A stretch of DNA of 64,000 bases, from NCBI RefSeq assembly GCF_014048465.1, contig NZ_PDLY01000003.1:186001-250000 (forward strand), given 5' to 3'. The translations under genes and the position numbers were made by a program. Below are positions 54,293-63,999 of this stretch, one piece after another. The notes beneath the pieces were generated by a model. It saw only the letters and a program-made list of their open reading frames with translations. It did no database searches and was not told the origin of the DNA. The first letter of the stretch is position 1. Every line of letters begins with the position of its first letter. Origin of the DNA: Bombella mellum (GTDB lineage Bacteria; Pseudomonadota; Alphaproteobacteria; Acetobacterales; Acetobacteraceae).

Positions 54293-56668
54293 ATGAGTCG
54301 ATTCATCCATCAGTGTCTCAGGCCGGTTTCGGCAGTGCTTACCTTGGGAAGCGTGACAGGGGGAGCCTGGGCGGCGTCCTCGCAGGAGGAGACCATGCCC
54401 GCAGGACTGGGAATGACCACACCGGCCAGTCCCGTTGGCGACGTGCAGGCGCAGGGCGTGCAGGCGACGCAGGTGGAGCGCATCCATGTCATCGGCCATC
54501 CGTTCAACACGATGCATGCCGGGAATGACATGGGCCGCCTTCCGCAGGATGTCATGCACACGCCGCAGACCATTGATGTCGTTCCCCGTGAGCTGATCAG
54601 GCAGCAGAACGTGAAGTCTCTGGATGAGGCCCTGCGGAATGTTCCCGGCATCACGGCTTCCGTTGGGGAAGGGGCTGGCGGCCTGAATGGCGACCAGTTC
54701 CTCATCCGTGGGTTCCCGGCGCAGAATGACATCTATGAAGATGGTCTGCGGGACTTCGGTGTTTATTCCCGTGACAGCTTCAACTATGATTCCGTCAATG
54801 TCATCAAGGGGCCGTCCTCACAGGTTTTCGGTAATGGAACGACCGGCGGTGCCATCAATGTCGTGACGAAGACGCCGATGGCCAATGACCATTACAACGT
54901 GGATTTCAGCGGCGGGTCCGGGGACTATTTCCGTGGCACGGTGGATGTGAACAAGACCCTCAATGACAGGACGGCCTTCCGTCTGGAAGGACTGGGAGCG
55001 TCCAACAATGTGGTCGGGCGTGACCATGTCTGGGATCATCGCTGGGGCATTGCGCCGTCCATCGCCTTCGGGATGGGAACGAAGACGACCGTCGTGCTTC
55101 AGGTGATGCACCAGACGGACAACAGCGTGCCTGACTTCGGTATGCCGGTCGTCAGGACGAAATGGTCGGCCTATGGGCGGCCACTGTCCGAATATGGCGT
55201 GCCACGGCACAATTTCTTCGGCAAGCAGCAGGACCACAACCATACTGACGACACGATGGAGACGCTGCGGCTGAAGCATGTCTTCAACCGGCATTTCACG
55301 TTCCATAATGACCTGCGTTTCGGGGAGTACAGCCGTAATTTTGAAGCCTCGAAGGTCGTGTGCCGGGCTGGCTGTGTTGATGCGATCAATGGTGGCAATT
55401 TTGGCAGGGGGCTGGTCAACCGCACGACGCCGGGCAACAGCGTGCCGCTGCCCTACAGGCAGAACAGCTGGTCCTTCCAGGACGTCGCTTCCTTACAGGC
55501 AGACTTCAGGACAGGGTTCCTGCGACATCAGGTCGTGACGGGGTTCGACATGGAATACGTCCATGATTCCCGTCATCAGGATGTCTATGCGGGAGCCATT
55601 CCGGCGGCCAACCTCCTGTATCCCAACCCGCATGAGGTGACGGATGCACAGGCCCGTCGTATGCGGGGAGAAGAGAACCCGAAGAACATGCCGTACATTG
55701 CGGGGCTGGGCAGGAAACCGGACAATCATGGTTACGGGTTCGACACGGGCATTTTCCTGTACGACCAGATATGGCTGACGAGCTGGGCGTCCATCAAGGG
55801 CGGATTCCGCTGGGACCGCTGGCAGAGCGGTTACACCATAACCGGTGGACCTGACACGACCCTGAATGAGAAAAACCGTCCCGTATCGAACGGGGACCGG
55901 CATTTCCCGCAGACGAAGAACACCTTCAATCCGACGGCCAGCCTCGTGCTGACACCGACAGGTTGGCAGACGATCTATTTCACCTATGCCAGCTCCACCA
56001 CGCCGACGGGCATGTATGTGACCAGCGGGGCCGTGCCGGTCCGGCCGGGCAAGAATGAGGGTACGGTGGACAACCGGCCGCAGCATGCCCGCCTGTATGA
56101 GGTTGGCAGCAAGTTCAGTCTGCTGCATGACCGTCTCGGGGCCACCATTTCGCTCTTCCGTCTGGACAAGGACAATGCCCTGACGACGGACCCGGTCTCC
56201 AACTCCACCATCAACACGGGTGCCCAGCAGCGCAACCAAGGCATGGAGCTTTCCCTTGGTGGCATGATCCTGCCGGGATGGAACATTACCGGAACATATG
56301 CCCTCTACGATCCGAAGACCTCAGCTGATGGCGGCGGGAAGATGCATGGTCAGATTCAGTATGTGCCGCACAATCAGGCGACGTTGTGGTCCGCCTATGA
56401 GGCCTTTCCGGACAGGACGTGGAACTTCACGATCGGTGGCGGGCTGACCTGGCGGCAGGGCGTGTATCTGGACAACAAGAACACTTCCAGGGTGCCTGCC
56501 AACGTGGATTTTGACACGGTCATCTCCCATCATTTCGGGCCGCACTGGCAGGTCTCCCTCAACGGGTACAATCTGGCCAACAGGCTGAATTACAGCACGC
56601 TGTTCAGCGGCTATTCCACGCCTGCCCCGGGGCGGACGTTCCTTGGCCGTCTGACCATGGATTACTGA
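54293..56668 (+). CDS. TonB-dependent siderophore receptor, copy 2 of 3
   Basis: Second copy of the tandem set. 791 residues from the ATG at 54293 (GAGG 7 bases upstream). Signal peptide and plug resemble copies 1 and 3 closely (QTIDVVPRELIRQQNVKSLD, GEGAGGLNGDQFLIRG). The barrel is near-identical to copy 3 in many strands. Differences cluster in the extracellular loops, for example around residues 350-390 and 450-480 (VYAGAIPAANLLYPNPHE). It ends in FLGRLTMDY. Loops that differ while the scaffold is kept suggest related receptors tuned to different ferric siderophores. Confidence 0.92.
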   Translation: MSRFIHQCLRPVSAVLTLGSVTGGAWAASSQEETMPAGLGMTTPASPVGDVQAQGVQATQVERIHVIGHPFNTMHAGNDMGRLPQDVMHTPQTIDVVPRELIRQQNVKSLDEALRNVPGITASVGEGAGGLNGDQFLIRGFPAQNDIYEDGLRDFGVYSRDSFNYDSVNVIKGPSSQVFGNGTTGGAINVVTKTPMANDHYNVDFSGGSGDYFRGTVDVNKTLNDRTAFRLEGLGASNNVVGRDHVWDHRWGIAPSIAFGMGTKTTVVLQVMHQTDNSVPDFGMPVVRTKWSAYGRPLSEYGVPRHNFFGKQQDHNHTDDTMETLRLKHVFNRHFTFHNDLRFGEYSRNFEASKVVCRAGCVDAINGGNFGRGLVNRTTPGNSVPLPYRQNSWSFQDVASLQADFRTGFLRHQVVTGFDMEYVHDSRHQDVYAGAIPAANLLYPNPHEVTDAQARRMRGEENPKNMPYIAGLGRKPDNHGYGFDTGIFLYDQIWLTSWASIKGGFRWDRWQSGYTITGGPDTTLNEKNRPVSNGDRHFPQTKNTFNPTASLVLTPTGWQTIYFTYASSTTPTGMYVTSGAVPVRPGKNEGTVDNRPQHARLYEVGSKFSLLHDRLGATISLFRLDKDNALTTDPVSNSTINTGAQQRNQGMELSLGGMILPGWNITGTYALYDPKTSADGGGKMHGQIQYVPHNQATLWSAYEAFPDRTWNFTIGGGLTWRQGVYLDNKNTSRVPANVDFDTVISHHFGPHWQVSLNGYNLANRLNYSTLFSGYSTPAPGRTFLGRLTMDY

Positions 56669-57016
56669 GTGGGTCGTTCAGGCCGGGCGTCCTGTTCGGC
56701 CTGAACCGTTACGGTGCCGGGACAGGTTACGGAATGTAGAGCTTTCCTGTCCCTGAACATGGAAATGCCTATGAAATGAGATGAAAGACAGGTTCTGTCG
56801 ATGAAACATCCTCCGGTACGGGAGGGAAGGTGCCTGAAACTGGCAGAAAACGGACATTTTTATCGCTCCTGCATCATATGTGGCTATTAAGACACAATTG
56901 CAATCATAAACAGTTCGTCATGTTTTTTATGGTTTGAAACTGAGAATAATTATCATTTATGAGGTTCCATCACCTCTTGGTGAGGTCATGTCAGTTTGCC
57001 GTGGAGCATCTTTCGT
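56669..57016. promoter_or_regulatory. Leader region of siderophore receptor copy 3
   Basis: 348 bases without a gene. Just after copy 2 a hairpin (TTCAGGCC at 56677-56684 with GGCCTGAA at 56698-56705) may end transcription, although no T run follows. The AT-rich half from about 56850 contains the Fur-like site listed separately. Confidence 0.6.
56942..56960. promoter_or_regulatory. Fur-like box upstream of receptor copy 3
   Basis: GAGAATAATTATCATTTAT agrees with the reverse-complement Fur consensus at about 14 of 19 positions. It lies 57 bases before the receptor start. It is weaker than the site before copy 1. Confidence 0.65.
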
Positions 57017-59410
57017 ATGAGTCGTTTTATCCATCAATGTCTCAGGCCGGTTTCGGCCATCCTGACGCTGGGCGGTGTAGCCGGTGGAGCCCATGCTGCC
57101 GGTACGACAGCCCTGAATCAGAATGATTCAGCCATGTCGGAAGGGAAACGGACGACGGCGGGTGCCAGCACGACGGCCACCATGGGAGGCCAGCCCGTCG
57201 GCGACGTGCAGGCGCAGGGCGTGCAGGCAACGCAGGTGGAGCGCATCCATGTCATTGGCCATCCGTTCAACACGATGCATGCCAGCAACGACATGGGGCG
57301 TATGCCGCAGGATGTCATGCACACGCCGCAGACCATTGATGTCGTGCCCCGTGAGCTGATCAAGCAGCAGAATGCGAAGTCTCTGGATGAAGCCCTGCGC
57401 AACGTCCCTGGCATCACGGCTTCCGTGGGGGAAGGGGCCGGTGGTCTCAACGGCGACCAGTTCCTCATCCGAGGGTTCCCGGCGCAGAATGACATCTATG
57501 AGGATGGCCTGCGGGACTTTGGTGTCTATTCCCGTGACAGCTTCAACTATGATTCTGTCAATGTCATCAAGGGGCCGTCCTCACAGGTTTTCGGTAACGG
57601 GACGACTGGCGGTGCCATCAATGTCGTGACGAAGACACCGACGGTCAACGACCATTACAACGTGGATTTCAGTGGCGGGTCAGCGGATTATTTCCGTGGC
57701 ACGGTGGATGTGAACAAGCGGATCAACGACACCACGGCCTTCCGTCTGGAAGGACTGGGAGCGTCCAACAATGTGGTCGGGCGTGATCATGTCTGGGATC
57801 ATCGCTGGGGCATTGCGCCATCCGTGGCCTTCGGATTGGGGACGAAGACGACCGTCGTGCTTCAGGTGATGCATGAGACGGACAACAGTATTCCGGATTA
57901 CGGGATGCCGGTCGTCAAGGCCCGTGGTTCCGCCTATGGGCGGCCGATCTCGGAATATGGCGTACCCCGGCAGAACTGGTACGGCAAGCAGCAGGACCAT
58001 AACCATACCGATGACACGATGGAGACGCTGCGCCTGAAGCACATCTTCAACGATCATCTGACATTCCACAATGATCTGCGCTTCGGTGAATACAGCCGTG
58101 ACTTTGAGGCCTCCAAGGTGCAGTGCGGCACGAAGTGCGTCAATGCGCTGAACAGTGGCAATTACGGTGCCGGTGTGATCACCCGCAACACCAACGGGAG
58201 CGTGCCGCTGCCCTACAAGCAGAACAGCTGGTCTTTCCAGGACGTCGCCTCCTTGCAGGCCGACTTCAAAACAGGGTTCCTGCGGCATCAGGTCGTGACA
58301 GGGTTCGACATGGAATATGTCCATGATTCCCGTCATCAGGACACCTATGAGGGTGCTTCCCTCACCAAGGCGGTGCCGACTGCCAACATGCTGTATCCAG
58401 ACCCGCACAATGTGCCGGATGCCATGGTGCGCCGTGTTTCCGCCCAAGCGAACTCCATGCCCAACATTGCCGGTATCGGCAAGAAGCCGAACAGCCGCGG
58501 TTACGGGTTCGACACGGGTATTTTCCTGTACGACCAGATATGGCTGACGAACTGGGCGTCCATCAAGGGCGGGTTCCGCTGGGACCGCTGGCAGAGCAAC
58601 TACTGGACATCCGGCCTGTCCGAACTGCCGAACAATCCGGACAGGAGCTTCCCGCAGACGACCAACACCTTCAACCCGACGGCCAGCCTCGTGCTGACAC
58701 CGACGAAGTGGCAGACGGTCTATTTCACCTATGCCAGCTCCACCACACCGACGGGCATGTATGTGACCAGCGGGGCCATACCGGTCCGTCCGGGATCAAA
58801 GGGAACCGTGGATACACGTCCGCAGCGTGCCCGCCTGTATGAGGTCGGCAGCAAGTTCAGCCTGCTGCATGATCGCCTGGGGGCCACCATCTCGCTCTTC
58901 CGTCTGGACAAGAGCAATGCCCTGACGACGGACCCGGTCTCCAATTCCACCATCAACACGGGTGCCCAGCAGCGCAACCAGGGCATGGAACTCTCCCTCG
59001 GTGGCATGATCCTGCCGGGCTGGAACATCACGGCCACCTATGCCCTGTATGACCCGAAGACATCCTCCAATGGTGGCGGCCGGATGCATAACCAGATCCA
59101 GTACGTGCCGCACAATCAGGCGACCCTCTGGTCCGCCTATGAGGCCTTCCCTGGTACGCCGTGGAACTTCACCATCGGTGGTGGTCTGACATGGCGTCAG
59201 AAGGTGTATCTGGATAATAACAACACCTCCAAGGTGCCCGCCAACGTGGATTTCGACTCCGTCATCTCCCATCATTTCGGACGGCACTGGCAGGTTTCCC
59301 TCAACGGGTACAATCTGGCCAACAGGCTGAACTACAACAGCCTTTTCAGCGGCTATGCCACGCCTGCACCGGGACGGACGTTCCTTGGCCGTCTGACCAT
59401 GGATTACTGA
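57017..59410 (+). CDS. TonB-dependent siderophore receptor, copy 3 of 3
   Basis: Third tandem copy, the closest relative of copy 2. 797 residues from the ATG at 57017; an in-frame GTG-type start at 56996 has no better ribosome site. Plug motifs as in the other copies (QTIDVVPRELIKQQNAKSLD, IYEDGLRDFGVYSRDSFNYD). Loop sequences differ from copy 2 around residues 350-410 and 455-485 (TYEGASLTKAVPTANMLYPD). It ends in FLGRLTMDY. The dioxygenase gene follows after 68 bases, a pairing known from piuA-piuC. Confidence 0.93.
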   Translation: MSRFIHQCLRPVSAILTLGGVAGGAHAAGTTALNQNDSAMSEGKRTTAGASTTATMGGQPVGDVQAQGVQATQVERIHVIGHPFNTMHASNDMGRMPQDVMHTPQTIDVVPRELIKQQNAKSLDEALRNVPGITASVGEGAGGLNGDQFLIRGFPAQNDIYEDGLRDFGVYSRDSFNYDSVNVIKGPSSQVFGNGTTGGAINVVTKTPTVNDHYNVDFSGGSADYFRGTVDVNKRINDTTAFRLEGLGASNNVVGRDHVWDHRWGIAPSVAFGLGTKTTVVLQVMHETDNSIPDYGMPVVKARGSAYGRPISEYGVPRQNWYGKQQDHNHTDDTMETLRLKHIFNDHLTFHNDLRFGEYSRDFEASKVQCGTKCVNALNSGNYGAGVITRNTNGSVPLPYKQNSWSFQDVASLQADFKTGFLRHQVVTGFDMEYVHDSRHQDTYEGASLTKAVPTANMLYPDPHNVPDAMVRRVSAQANSMPNIAGIGKKPNSRGYGFDTGIFLYDQIWLTNWASIKGGFRWDRWQSNYWTSGLSELPNNPDRSFPQTTNTFNPTASLVLTPTKWQTVYFTYASSTTPTGMYVTSGAIPVRPGSKGTVDTRPQRARLYEVGSKFSLLHDRLGATISLFRLDKSNALTTDPVSNSTINTGAQQRNQGMELSLGGMILPGWNITATYALYDPKTSSNGGGRMHNQIQYVPHNQATLWSAYEAFPGTPWNFTIGGGLTWRQKVYLDNNNTSKVPANVDFDSVISHHFGRHWQVSLNGYNLANRLNYNSLFSGYATPAPGRTFLGRLTMDY

Positions 59411-59478
59411 GTGTCGGGACCGGCCATGCCCCGCATGTCCGGTCTTGAAACCGGTGGATGATGGTGTGAAGGTTTCAC

Positions 59479-60237
59479 ATGGAGCAGGCAGGTCTGTCTG
59501 CTCCTTTTCCTGTAGATGGTGGGGCTGCTGGCCTGCCTGAAAGGCATGATCTCATGATGTTGCATATTCCGGGTGTCCTCTCGGCAGAAGAGCTGGCCGA
59601 CCTGCGGTCCCGTCTGGCGGAAGGCGAGTGGGTGGATGGCCGTGGAACGGCCGGGGCCCAGTCAGGCAGCGTGAAGAACAACCTCCAGATCGCTCCGGAC
59701 AGCCCGCTGGGGAAGGAGCTTTCCACGTTCGTCCTGCGCAAGCTGGGCACGAATCCGCTCTACAACAGTGCCGTGCTGCCCCTACGTCTCGTGCCGCCGC
59801 TCTTCAACCGTTATGATGTGGGAATGAATTTCGGGGCGCATGTCGACAACGCCCTGCGGCCCATTCCCGGTACGGGGCACCGCATCCGTACGGACGTGTC
59901 CAGCACGCTCTTCATTTCCGATCTGGACGAATATGACGGGGGCGAGCTGGTCCTTCATGGGCCGTCGGAAGAAAAGCGGGTGCGCCTACCTGCGGGGGAC
60001 ATGATTGTCTATCCCACCACGGCCCTGCATACGGTCACCCCCGTGACACGGGGCAGCCGCTGGGGGTCTTTTTTCTGGGCGCAGTCCGTCATCCGCTCGC
60101 AGGAGCACCGGTCCATCCTGTTCGACCTTGACCAGAGCATCATGGCCCTGACCCAGAGCCACGGCCCCAAGGATGCGGAGGTCCTGCGGCTGACCAATGT
60201 GTATCATAACCTGCTGCGGACATGGGCCGAGATGTGA
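59479..60237 (+). CDS. piuC: PiuC-type Fe(II)/2-oxoglutarate dioxygenase (PKHD hydroxylase)
   Basis: Member of the Fe2+-dependent dioxygenase family found beside iron-siderophore receptors. 252 residues. The iron triad is H121 and D123 (GAHVDNA) and H184 (ALHTV), with the 2-oxoglutarate Arg at 194 (GSRWGSFFW). GAAGG lies 6 bases before the ATG at 59479, although family members often begin near the later MLHIPGVLS, so the first 25 residues are less certain. Directly downstream of receptor copy 3. The hydroxylated substrate is not known. Confidence 0.93.
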   Translation: MEQAGLSAPFPVDGGAAGLPERHDLMMLHIPGVLSAEELADLRSRLAEGEWVDGRGTAGAQSGSVKNNLQIAPDSPLGKELSTFVLRKLGTNPLYNSAVLPLRLVPPLFNRYDVGMNFGAHVDNALRPIPGTGHRIRTDVSSTLFISDLDEYDGGELVLHGPSEEKRVRLPAGDMIVYPTTALHTVTPVTRGSRWGSFFWAQSVIRSQEHRSILFDLDQSIMALTQSHGPKDAEVLRLTNVYHNLLRTWAEM

Positions 60238-60244
60238 CCGTCTG

Positions 60245-60265
60245 GCCCACTTTTCAGAAGTGGGC
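60245..60265. terminator. Hairpin between piuC and the convergent receptor
   Basis: The 8-base arms GCCCACTT/AAGTGGGC enclose TTCAG. It overlaps the 3' end of the minus-strand receptor and follows piuC. No strong T run follows, so termination is likely but not proven. Confidence 0.6.
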
Positions 60266-62767
60266 TGACACGTCCAGATAATAGTAGCCGCCATTGATGC
60301 CGAGCTGGGATGTGCTCAGGTAGTATTTGGCGGCTCCCAGATAACGGTTGCCCTGAGGCACCTTGCTGGGGAAGGCGGCGAAGATGTTGTTCCCGCCCAG
60401 TGTTGTACTCCAGATTTTGTTGATGTTGTACGTCACCGAAAGATTGGTCGTCCATTTCGGTCTGTTATGGAACTGGAGGTAGTTGGTGGTCGAGGCTGTC
60501 GAGGTATTGTTGTTCCGGTAATAGGTCAGGGCGGAGGTCGTCTGCCCGTACCGGATTTCATGCAGGGAGACGGCCCAGCGATGCGCCGGAGATACCCATG
60601 TGCCACCAAAGATGATCTTGCTGCGGGGATAGGCTGTCGTGATGTAGGCCCGGCTGGGGGCGTTGAGGACCGGCGTGCCGTCGCTGCGGGTCGCCTGATG
60701 GCGCAGTCTGGTGCGGTTCAGGTTGATGGCGGCATCCCAGTTGATGCGCCCGGCGTGGCGTAGTTTCGTGGTGTAGGTGATGGTCATGTCCATGCCCTGC
60801 GTGCGGGTGTTCGCCACATTGGCAAACCACTGGGTGGACAGGTTGTTGTTCGTGATGTTGGCGGGAAGGTCGGTGATGCCGTTGGCTGCCAGAATGTTGG
60901 CGGCTTCCACACCATAGAGATTGTTCCCGGGCAGGATGCGGCCCCGCAGGTCGATCTGGTAGAAATCGGTCGTGACATGCAGCCCTTTGAAGGGTTCGGC
61001 AATGATGCCGCCTTCCACATTCGTGCTCTGTTCCGGTTTCAGACGCTGGGCCCCGCTGGCCAGGGCTCCGGGAGAGGTGGCGGCCACCAGCCCACGGGCC
61101 ACGGTCGGGGAGAGGGTCAGGGCGGAATAATGTTCCTGCGCCAGTGTGGGAGCGTGGAAGCCGTTGCTGAATGTCCCCCGGAAGGCAAGTCTCCTTGACA
61201 CGTCATAACGGGTGGAAATCTTGCCGGTCTGGGTGTTGCCGACATCGGTGTAATGTTCGTACCGTCCGGCCATGTCCAGCTGCCAGTGCTTTGTCAGATG
61301 GGTGGAAATGTCGACATAACCGGAGACCACGTCACGGTTGGAGTTGCCTGCACTGCGGGGGCTTGTTCCGGCGAGGGCCAGGCTGGTGCCGCCGCCATAG
61401 GTACTGGCACTGGAGCCTTCGGCAATGGAATAGGCTTCATAACGGTATCCGGCCCCTCCGGCGAGATTGATGCTGTGGGGCCAGAAGGACAGATGGAATT
61501 TCCGGTTCAGGTTCAGCTCGTTGTTCCATTGCGTGTCATTGAAGCCCTGCACCCTGTTGTAGGTGGTCTGTAGGGCGGAGGCGGGAAGGGCCTTGTTGGC
61601 GTCATTCTTCAGGCCGATATTGTCGAAATCCCGCCCGTACGTGCTGGACAGGTCCCAGTGCCAGCCTGCCAGACGGCCTTTCAGCCCTGCCGTGATTTCA
61701 AAATCATTTTCTTCCAGCGTCTGGAGGGGGGAATAGCCGTTCGGGTAGATGGCGGCGTAACCGGGCGTGCTGGCAAGGGATGAGGGCAGACGGTAATTCT
61801 GGAAGGCCTCCGCATGGCGGTGGGCATAGGTGGCCGTGCTGTAGAGCTGGAGCGTGTTGGTGATGTCATAGCCTGCATTGATGGCTACGGACTCCCGGGT
61901 CTGTTCTGGCTGGCTCAGGATCTTGTTGATGGTCGTTCCGGTCCGGCTGTCCGGTCCGGAGCGGAAGCTGTGGTCCTGATGCACGAGGTCGCCACTGACA
62001 TGGATGAAGCCACGGTCCCCCCCGAAGGAGGCCCCGCCATCAATGAAGATGCCCTGCTGGTAGCCGTCTCCCTTGCTGGTGATGCCGCTGTTGGACCGGA
62101 TCGTCAGTCCGTGATCCTGCTTCTTGAGGATGATGTTCACCACCCCGGCAATGGCATCTGATCCGTACTGGGCCGAGGCACCATCTCGCAGCACTTCAAT
62201 GTGGTCGATGGCGGAGAGGGGGATCATGTCGATGTCGGTCGGGGTCGTGCCCTGCTGCGGCCCGGAATCGGCGTAGATGTTGGCTGTGGTGTGCCGCCTG
62301 TGCCCATTGACGAGGATCAGCGTCTCGTTGGAGCTCAGACCCCGCAGGCTGATGGAATCCGTCAGGGCACCCGCATCAAAGCCGCCTGTGGGGACGGTGA
62401 GGGATGGCAGCAGGAGCTGCATGGCATCCCGCAGGGTTGGCTGGCCGGTGCTGGTGAGCTGCCGGCTGGAGACGACATCAATGGGTGCAATGGAATCACG
62501 GGCTTTTTTCCCGATTTCCCGTGTCCCCGTGACGATGAGTGTTTCTGTTCCGCCGGACACCTGCTGGACGTGCTTCTGGTGAAGGGGGGCCGCTGCCGGT
62601 GCTCCTGTTGCCTTTCTGGCAGGAGCGGCTTTCTTCTGTTTCTGGTTGATCTGCTGGTCCGTGGTGGTGGCACCGGCCTGAAGCGGAAGCATGGTCAGAC
62701 AGCCCATGCCCAGTCCGAACAGGGAAGGAAGGGTGGTGAGATAACGGGGGAAAAGAGGGGAACGCAT
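60254..62767 (-). CDS. TonB-dependent outer-membrane receptor
   Basis: 837 residues, of a different subfamily from the three tandem copies. Signal peptide near residues 10-33 (LFGLGMGCLTMLPLQAGA). Plug: IEVLRDGASAQYGSDAIAGV and LILVNGHRRHTT, which place it in the broad group with ferric or vitamin-type ligands. The long barrel contains many GGTxxxA-type strands and ends in YYLDVSAHF, with the terminal Phe expected of outer-membrane barrels. Ligand unknown. It faces piuC tail to tail, so it may or may not belong to the same iron locus. Confidence 0.9.
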   Translation of the reverse strand: MRSPLFPRYLTTLPSLFGLGMGCLTMLPLQAGATTTDQQINQKQKKAAPARKATGAPAAAPLHQKHVQQVSGGTETLIVTGTREIGKKARDSIAPIDVVSSRQLTSTGQPTLRDAMQLLLPSLTVPTGGFDAGALTDSISLRGLSSNETLILVNGHRRHTTANIYADSGPQQGTTPTDIDMIPLSAIDHIEVLRDGASAQYGSDAIAGVVNIILKKQDHGLTIRSNSGITSKGDGYQQGIFIDGGASFGGDRGFIHVSGDLVHQDHSFRSGPDSRTGTTINKILSQPEQTRESVAINAGYDITNTLQLYSTATYAHRHAEAFQNYRLPSSLASTPGYAAIYPNGYSPLQTLEENDFEITAGLKGRLAGWHWDLSSTYGRDFDNIGLKNDANKALPASALQTTYNRVQGFNDTQWNNELNLNRKFHLSFWPHSINLAGGAGYRYEAYSIAEGSSASTYGGGTSLALAGTSPRSAGNSNRDVVSGYVDISTHLTKHWQLDMAGRYEHYTDVGNTQTGKISTRYDVSRRLAFRGTFSNGFHAPTLAQEHYSALTLSPTVARGLVAATSPGALASGAQRLKPEQSTNVEGGIIAEPFKGLHVTTDFYQIDLRGRILPGNNLYGVEAANILAANGITDLPANITNNNLSTQWFANVANTRTQGMDMTITYTTKLRHAGRINWDAAINLNRTRLRHQATRSDGTPVLNAPSRAYITTAYPRSKIIFGGTWVSPAHRWAVSLHEIRYGQTTSALTYYRNNNTSTASTTNYLQFHNRPKWTTNLSVTYNINKIWSTTLGGNNIFAAFPSKVPQGNRYLGAAKYYLSTSQLGINGGYYYLDVSAHF

Positions 62768-63166
62768 ACAGGATCAGCTTTCCGGTTTCCAGCAGAAGAG
62801 AGAAGGCCTGTCTGGCTGAAGATATGGCGACGAGAACTAAATAGGCAGTTCCGATCGTGAAAAGTGAAAAGAACTACTGGCCTGTCTGCTATAGGACAAT
62901 GGCTCCAAAGGCCATGCTCTGGAGCCACTTTGTGGGCAGGGAAATACTGAAAATAAGGGGAGTGTGCTCTGTGGAACACAGAAATAACTATTAGAAATAG
63001 TTATTTATATACACGAAGAAACGCCAACTTTCTGCCAGAAGAGAAACTAACAACCTGTTAAAGTAAACCTCAAAATCAGAAAGACCACACCGCCGGAACG
63101 GACAAAACTGATGGAAAAATGGTGGCTACGACCTCCTGCCCAGAGACTCAACCTGCCATGAGGAGA
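62768..63166. promoter_or_regulatory. Intergenic region upstream of the fourth receptor
   Basis: 399 bases without a gene. It is AT-rich and holds the promoter of the minus-strand receptor. Two adjacent palindromes are present: CTGTG-GAA-CACAG at 62969-62981 and a perfect 11-base repeat (listed separately). No clear Fur box was found. Confidence 0.6.
62982..63006. promoter_or_regulatory. Perfect 25-bp palindrome (candidate operator)
   Basis: AAATAACTATT and AATAGTTATTT are exact complements around AGA. The site lies 215 bases before the receptor start and about 160 bases past the minE stop on the minus strand. Its symmetry and AT-rich makeup suit a dimeric repressor. Confidence 0.6.
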
Positions 63167-63475
63167 TTACGGCTCCTCATTTGGCGTCGTGGTGGAGACC
63201 TGTGCCCGCAGGCCACTCTGAGGGACCTGGATGTCGATCTCCAGCTTGGAATATCGCTGCCCCCGGTCCATCTTGATCTGCACGTTGTCCTCATCAATGG
63301 AGACGTGTCTGGCGAGCACTTCAAGTATTTCCACATGAAGCGTGCGGAGGAGGGTCGTGTCCCCATCCTCCTGAGCCTGCCGTTCCTGAGCGAGAAGAAT
63401 CTGTAGACGGTCCCGTGCTACAGTACTGCTCATTTCCGAAGCTTTTTTGGCAAAGAAACCGTCCAGAAAACTCAT
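63167..63475 (-). CDS. minE: Cell-division topological specificity factor MinE
   Basis: Drives the oscillation of MinCD so that the septum forms at midcell. 102 residues. The N-terminal MinD-binding helix is FLDGFFAKKASE, followed by VARDRLQILLAQER and the C-terminal dimerisation region HVEILEVLARHVSI ... KLEIDIQVP. Its start overlaps the minD stop by 4 bases (ATGA). Confidence 0.96.
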   Translation of the reverse strand: MSFLDGFFAKKASEMSSTVARDRLQILLAQERQAQEDGDTTLLRTLHVEILEVLARHVSIDEDNVQIKMDRGQRYSKLEIDIQVPQSGLRAQVSTTTPNEEP

Positions 63476-63999
63476 GAGCCCCTCTTTTTGAAGATACGGT
63501 CCAGAAGGCCACGTTTTTCGGTTGGAATGCTGACAGGAATGTTCCTGCCTTCCAGACGGTCAACGGCTTCGAAATAGGCACGGGCTGGCGCACTCTCCGG
63601 GGAGGCGAAAGTGACGGGGGCACCCACGTTGGAGGCCTTGAGAACATCTTCGCTCTCGGGGATCACTCCCAGCAGGGGCAGGGAAAGAATGCCCACCACG
63701 TCCTCGACGCTCAGCATCTCTCCACGGGAGGCACGGAGAGGGTCGTATCGTGTCAGGAGCAGGTGCTTCTCGACCATCTCGCCTTTCTGTGCACGGGCCG
63801 TCTGGCTGTCCAGCATGCCGATGATGCGGTCAGAGTCACGGACGGAGCTGACCTCGGGATTGGTGACGATCACGGCATGGTCGGCGTGGTGCATGGCCAG
63901 ACGTGCACCACGCTCGATCCCGGCAGGGCTGTCGCAGAGGATCCAGTCGAAGCGTTCCCGCAGCTCAGCCATCACCCGGGCCACGCCATCATCCGTCAG
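63472..63999 (-). CDS. minD: Septum site-determining ATPase MinD (5' partial)
   Basis: ParA-type ATPase of the Min system that recruits MinC. The frame is open to the right edge, so the Walker A N-terminus is outside the window; 175 residues are visible. CDSPAGIERGARLAM (switch II) and TNPEVSSVRDSDRIIG are the MinD signatures. The C-terminus KRGLLDRIFKKRGS is the expected amphipathic membrane-targeting helix. Coupled to minE; minC would be expected further upstream. Confidence 0.97.
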   Translation of the reverse strand: MTDDGVARVMAELRERFDWILCDSPAGIERGARLAMHHADHAVIVTNPEVSSVRDSDRIIGMLDSQTARAQKGEMVEKHLLLTRYDPLRASRGEMLSVEDVVGILSLPLLGVIPESEDVLKASNVGAPVTFASPESAPARAYFEAVDRLEGRNIPVSIPTEKRGLLDRIFKKRGS

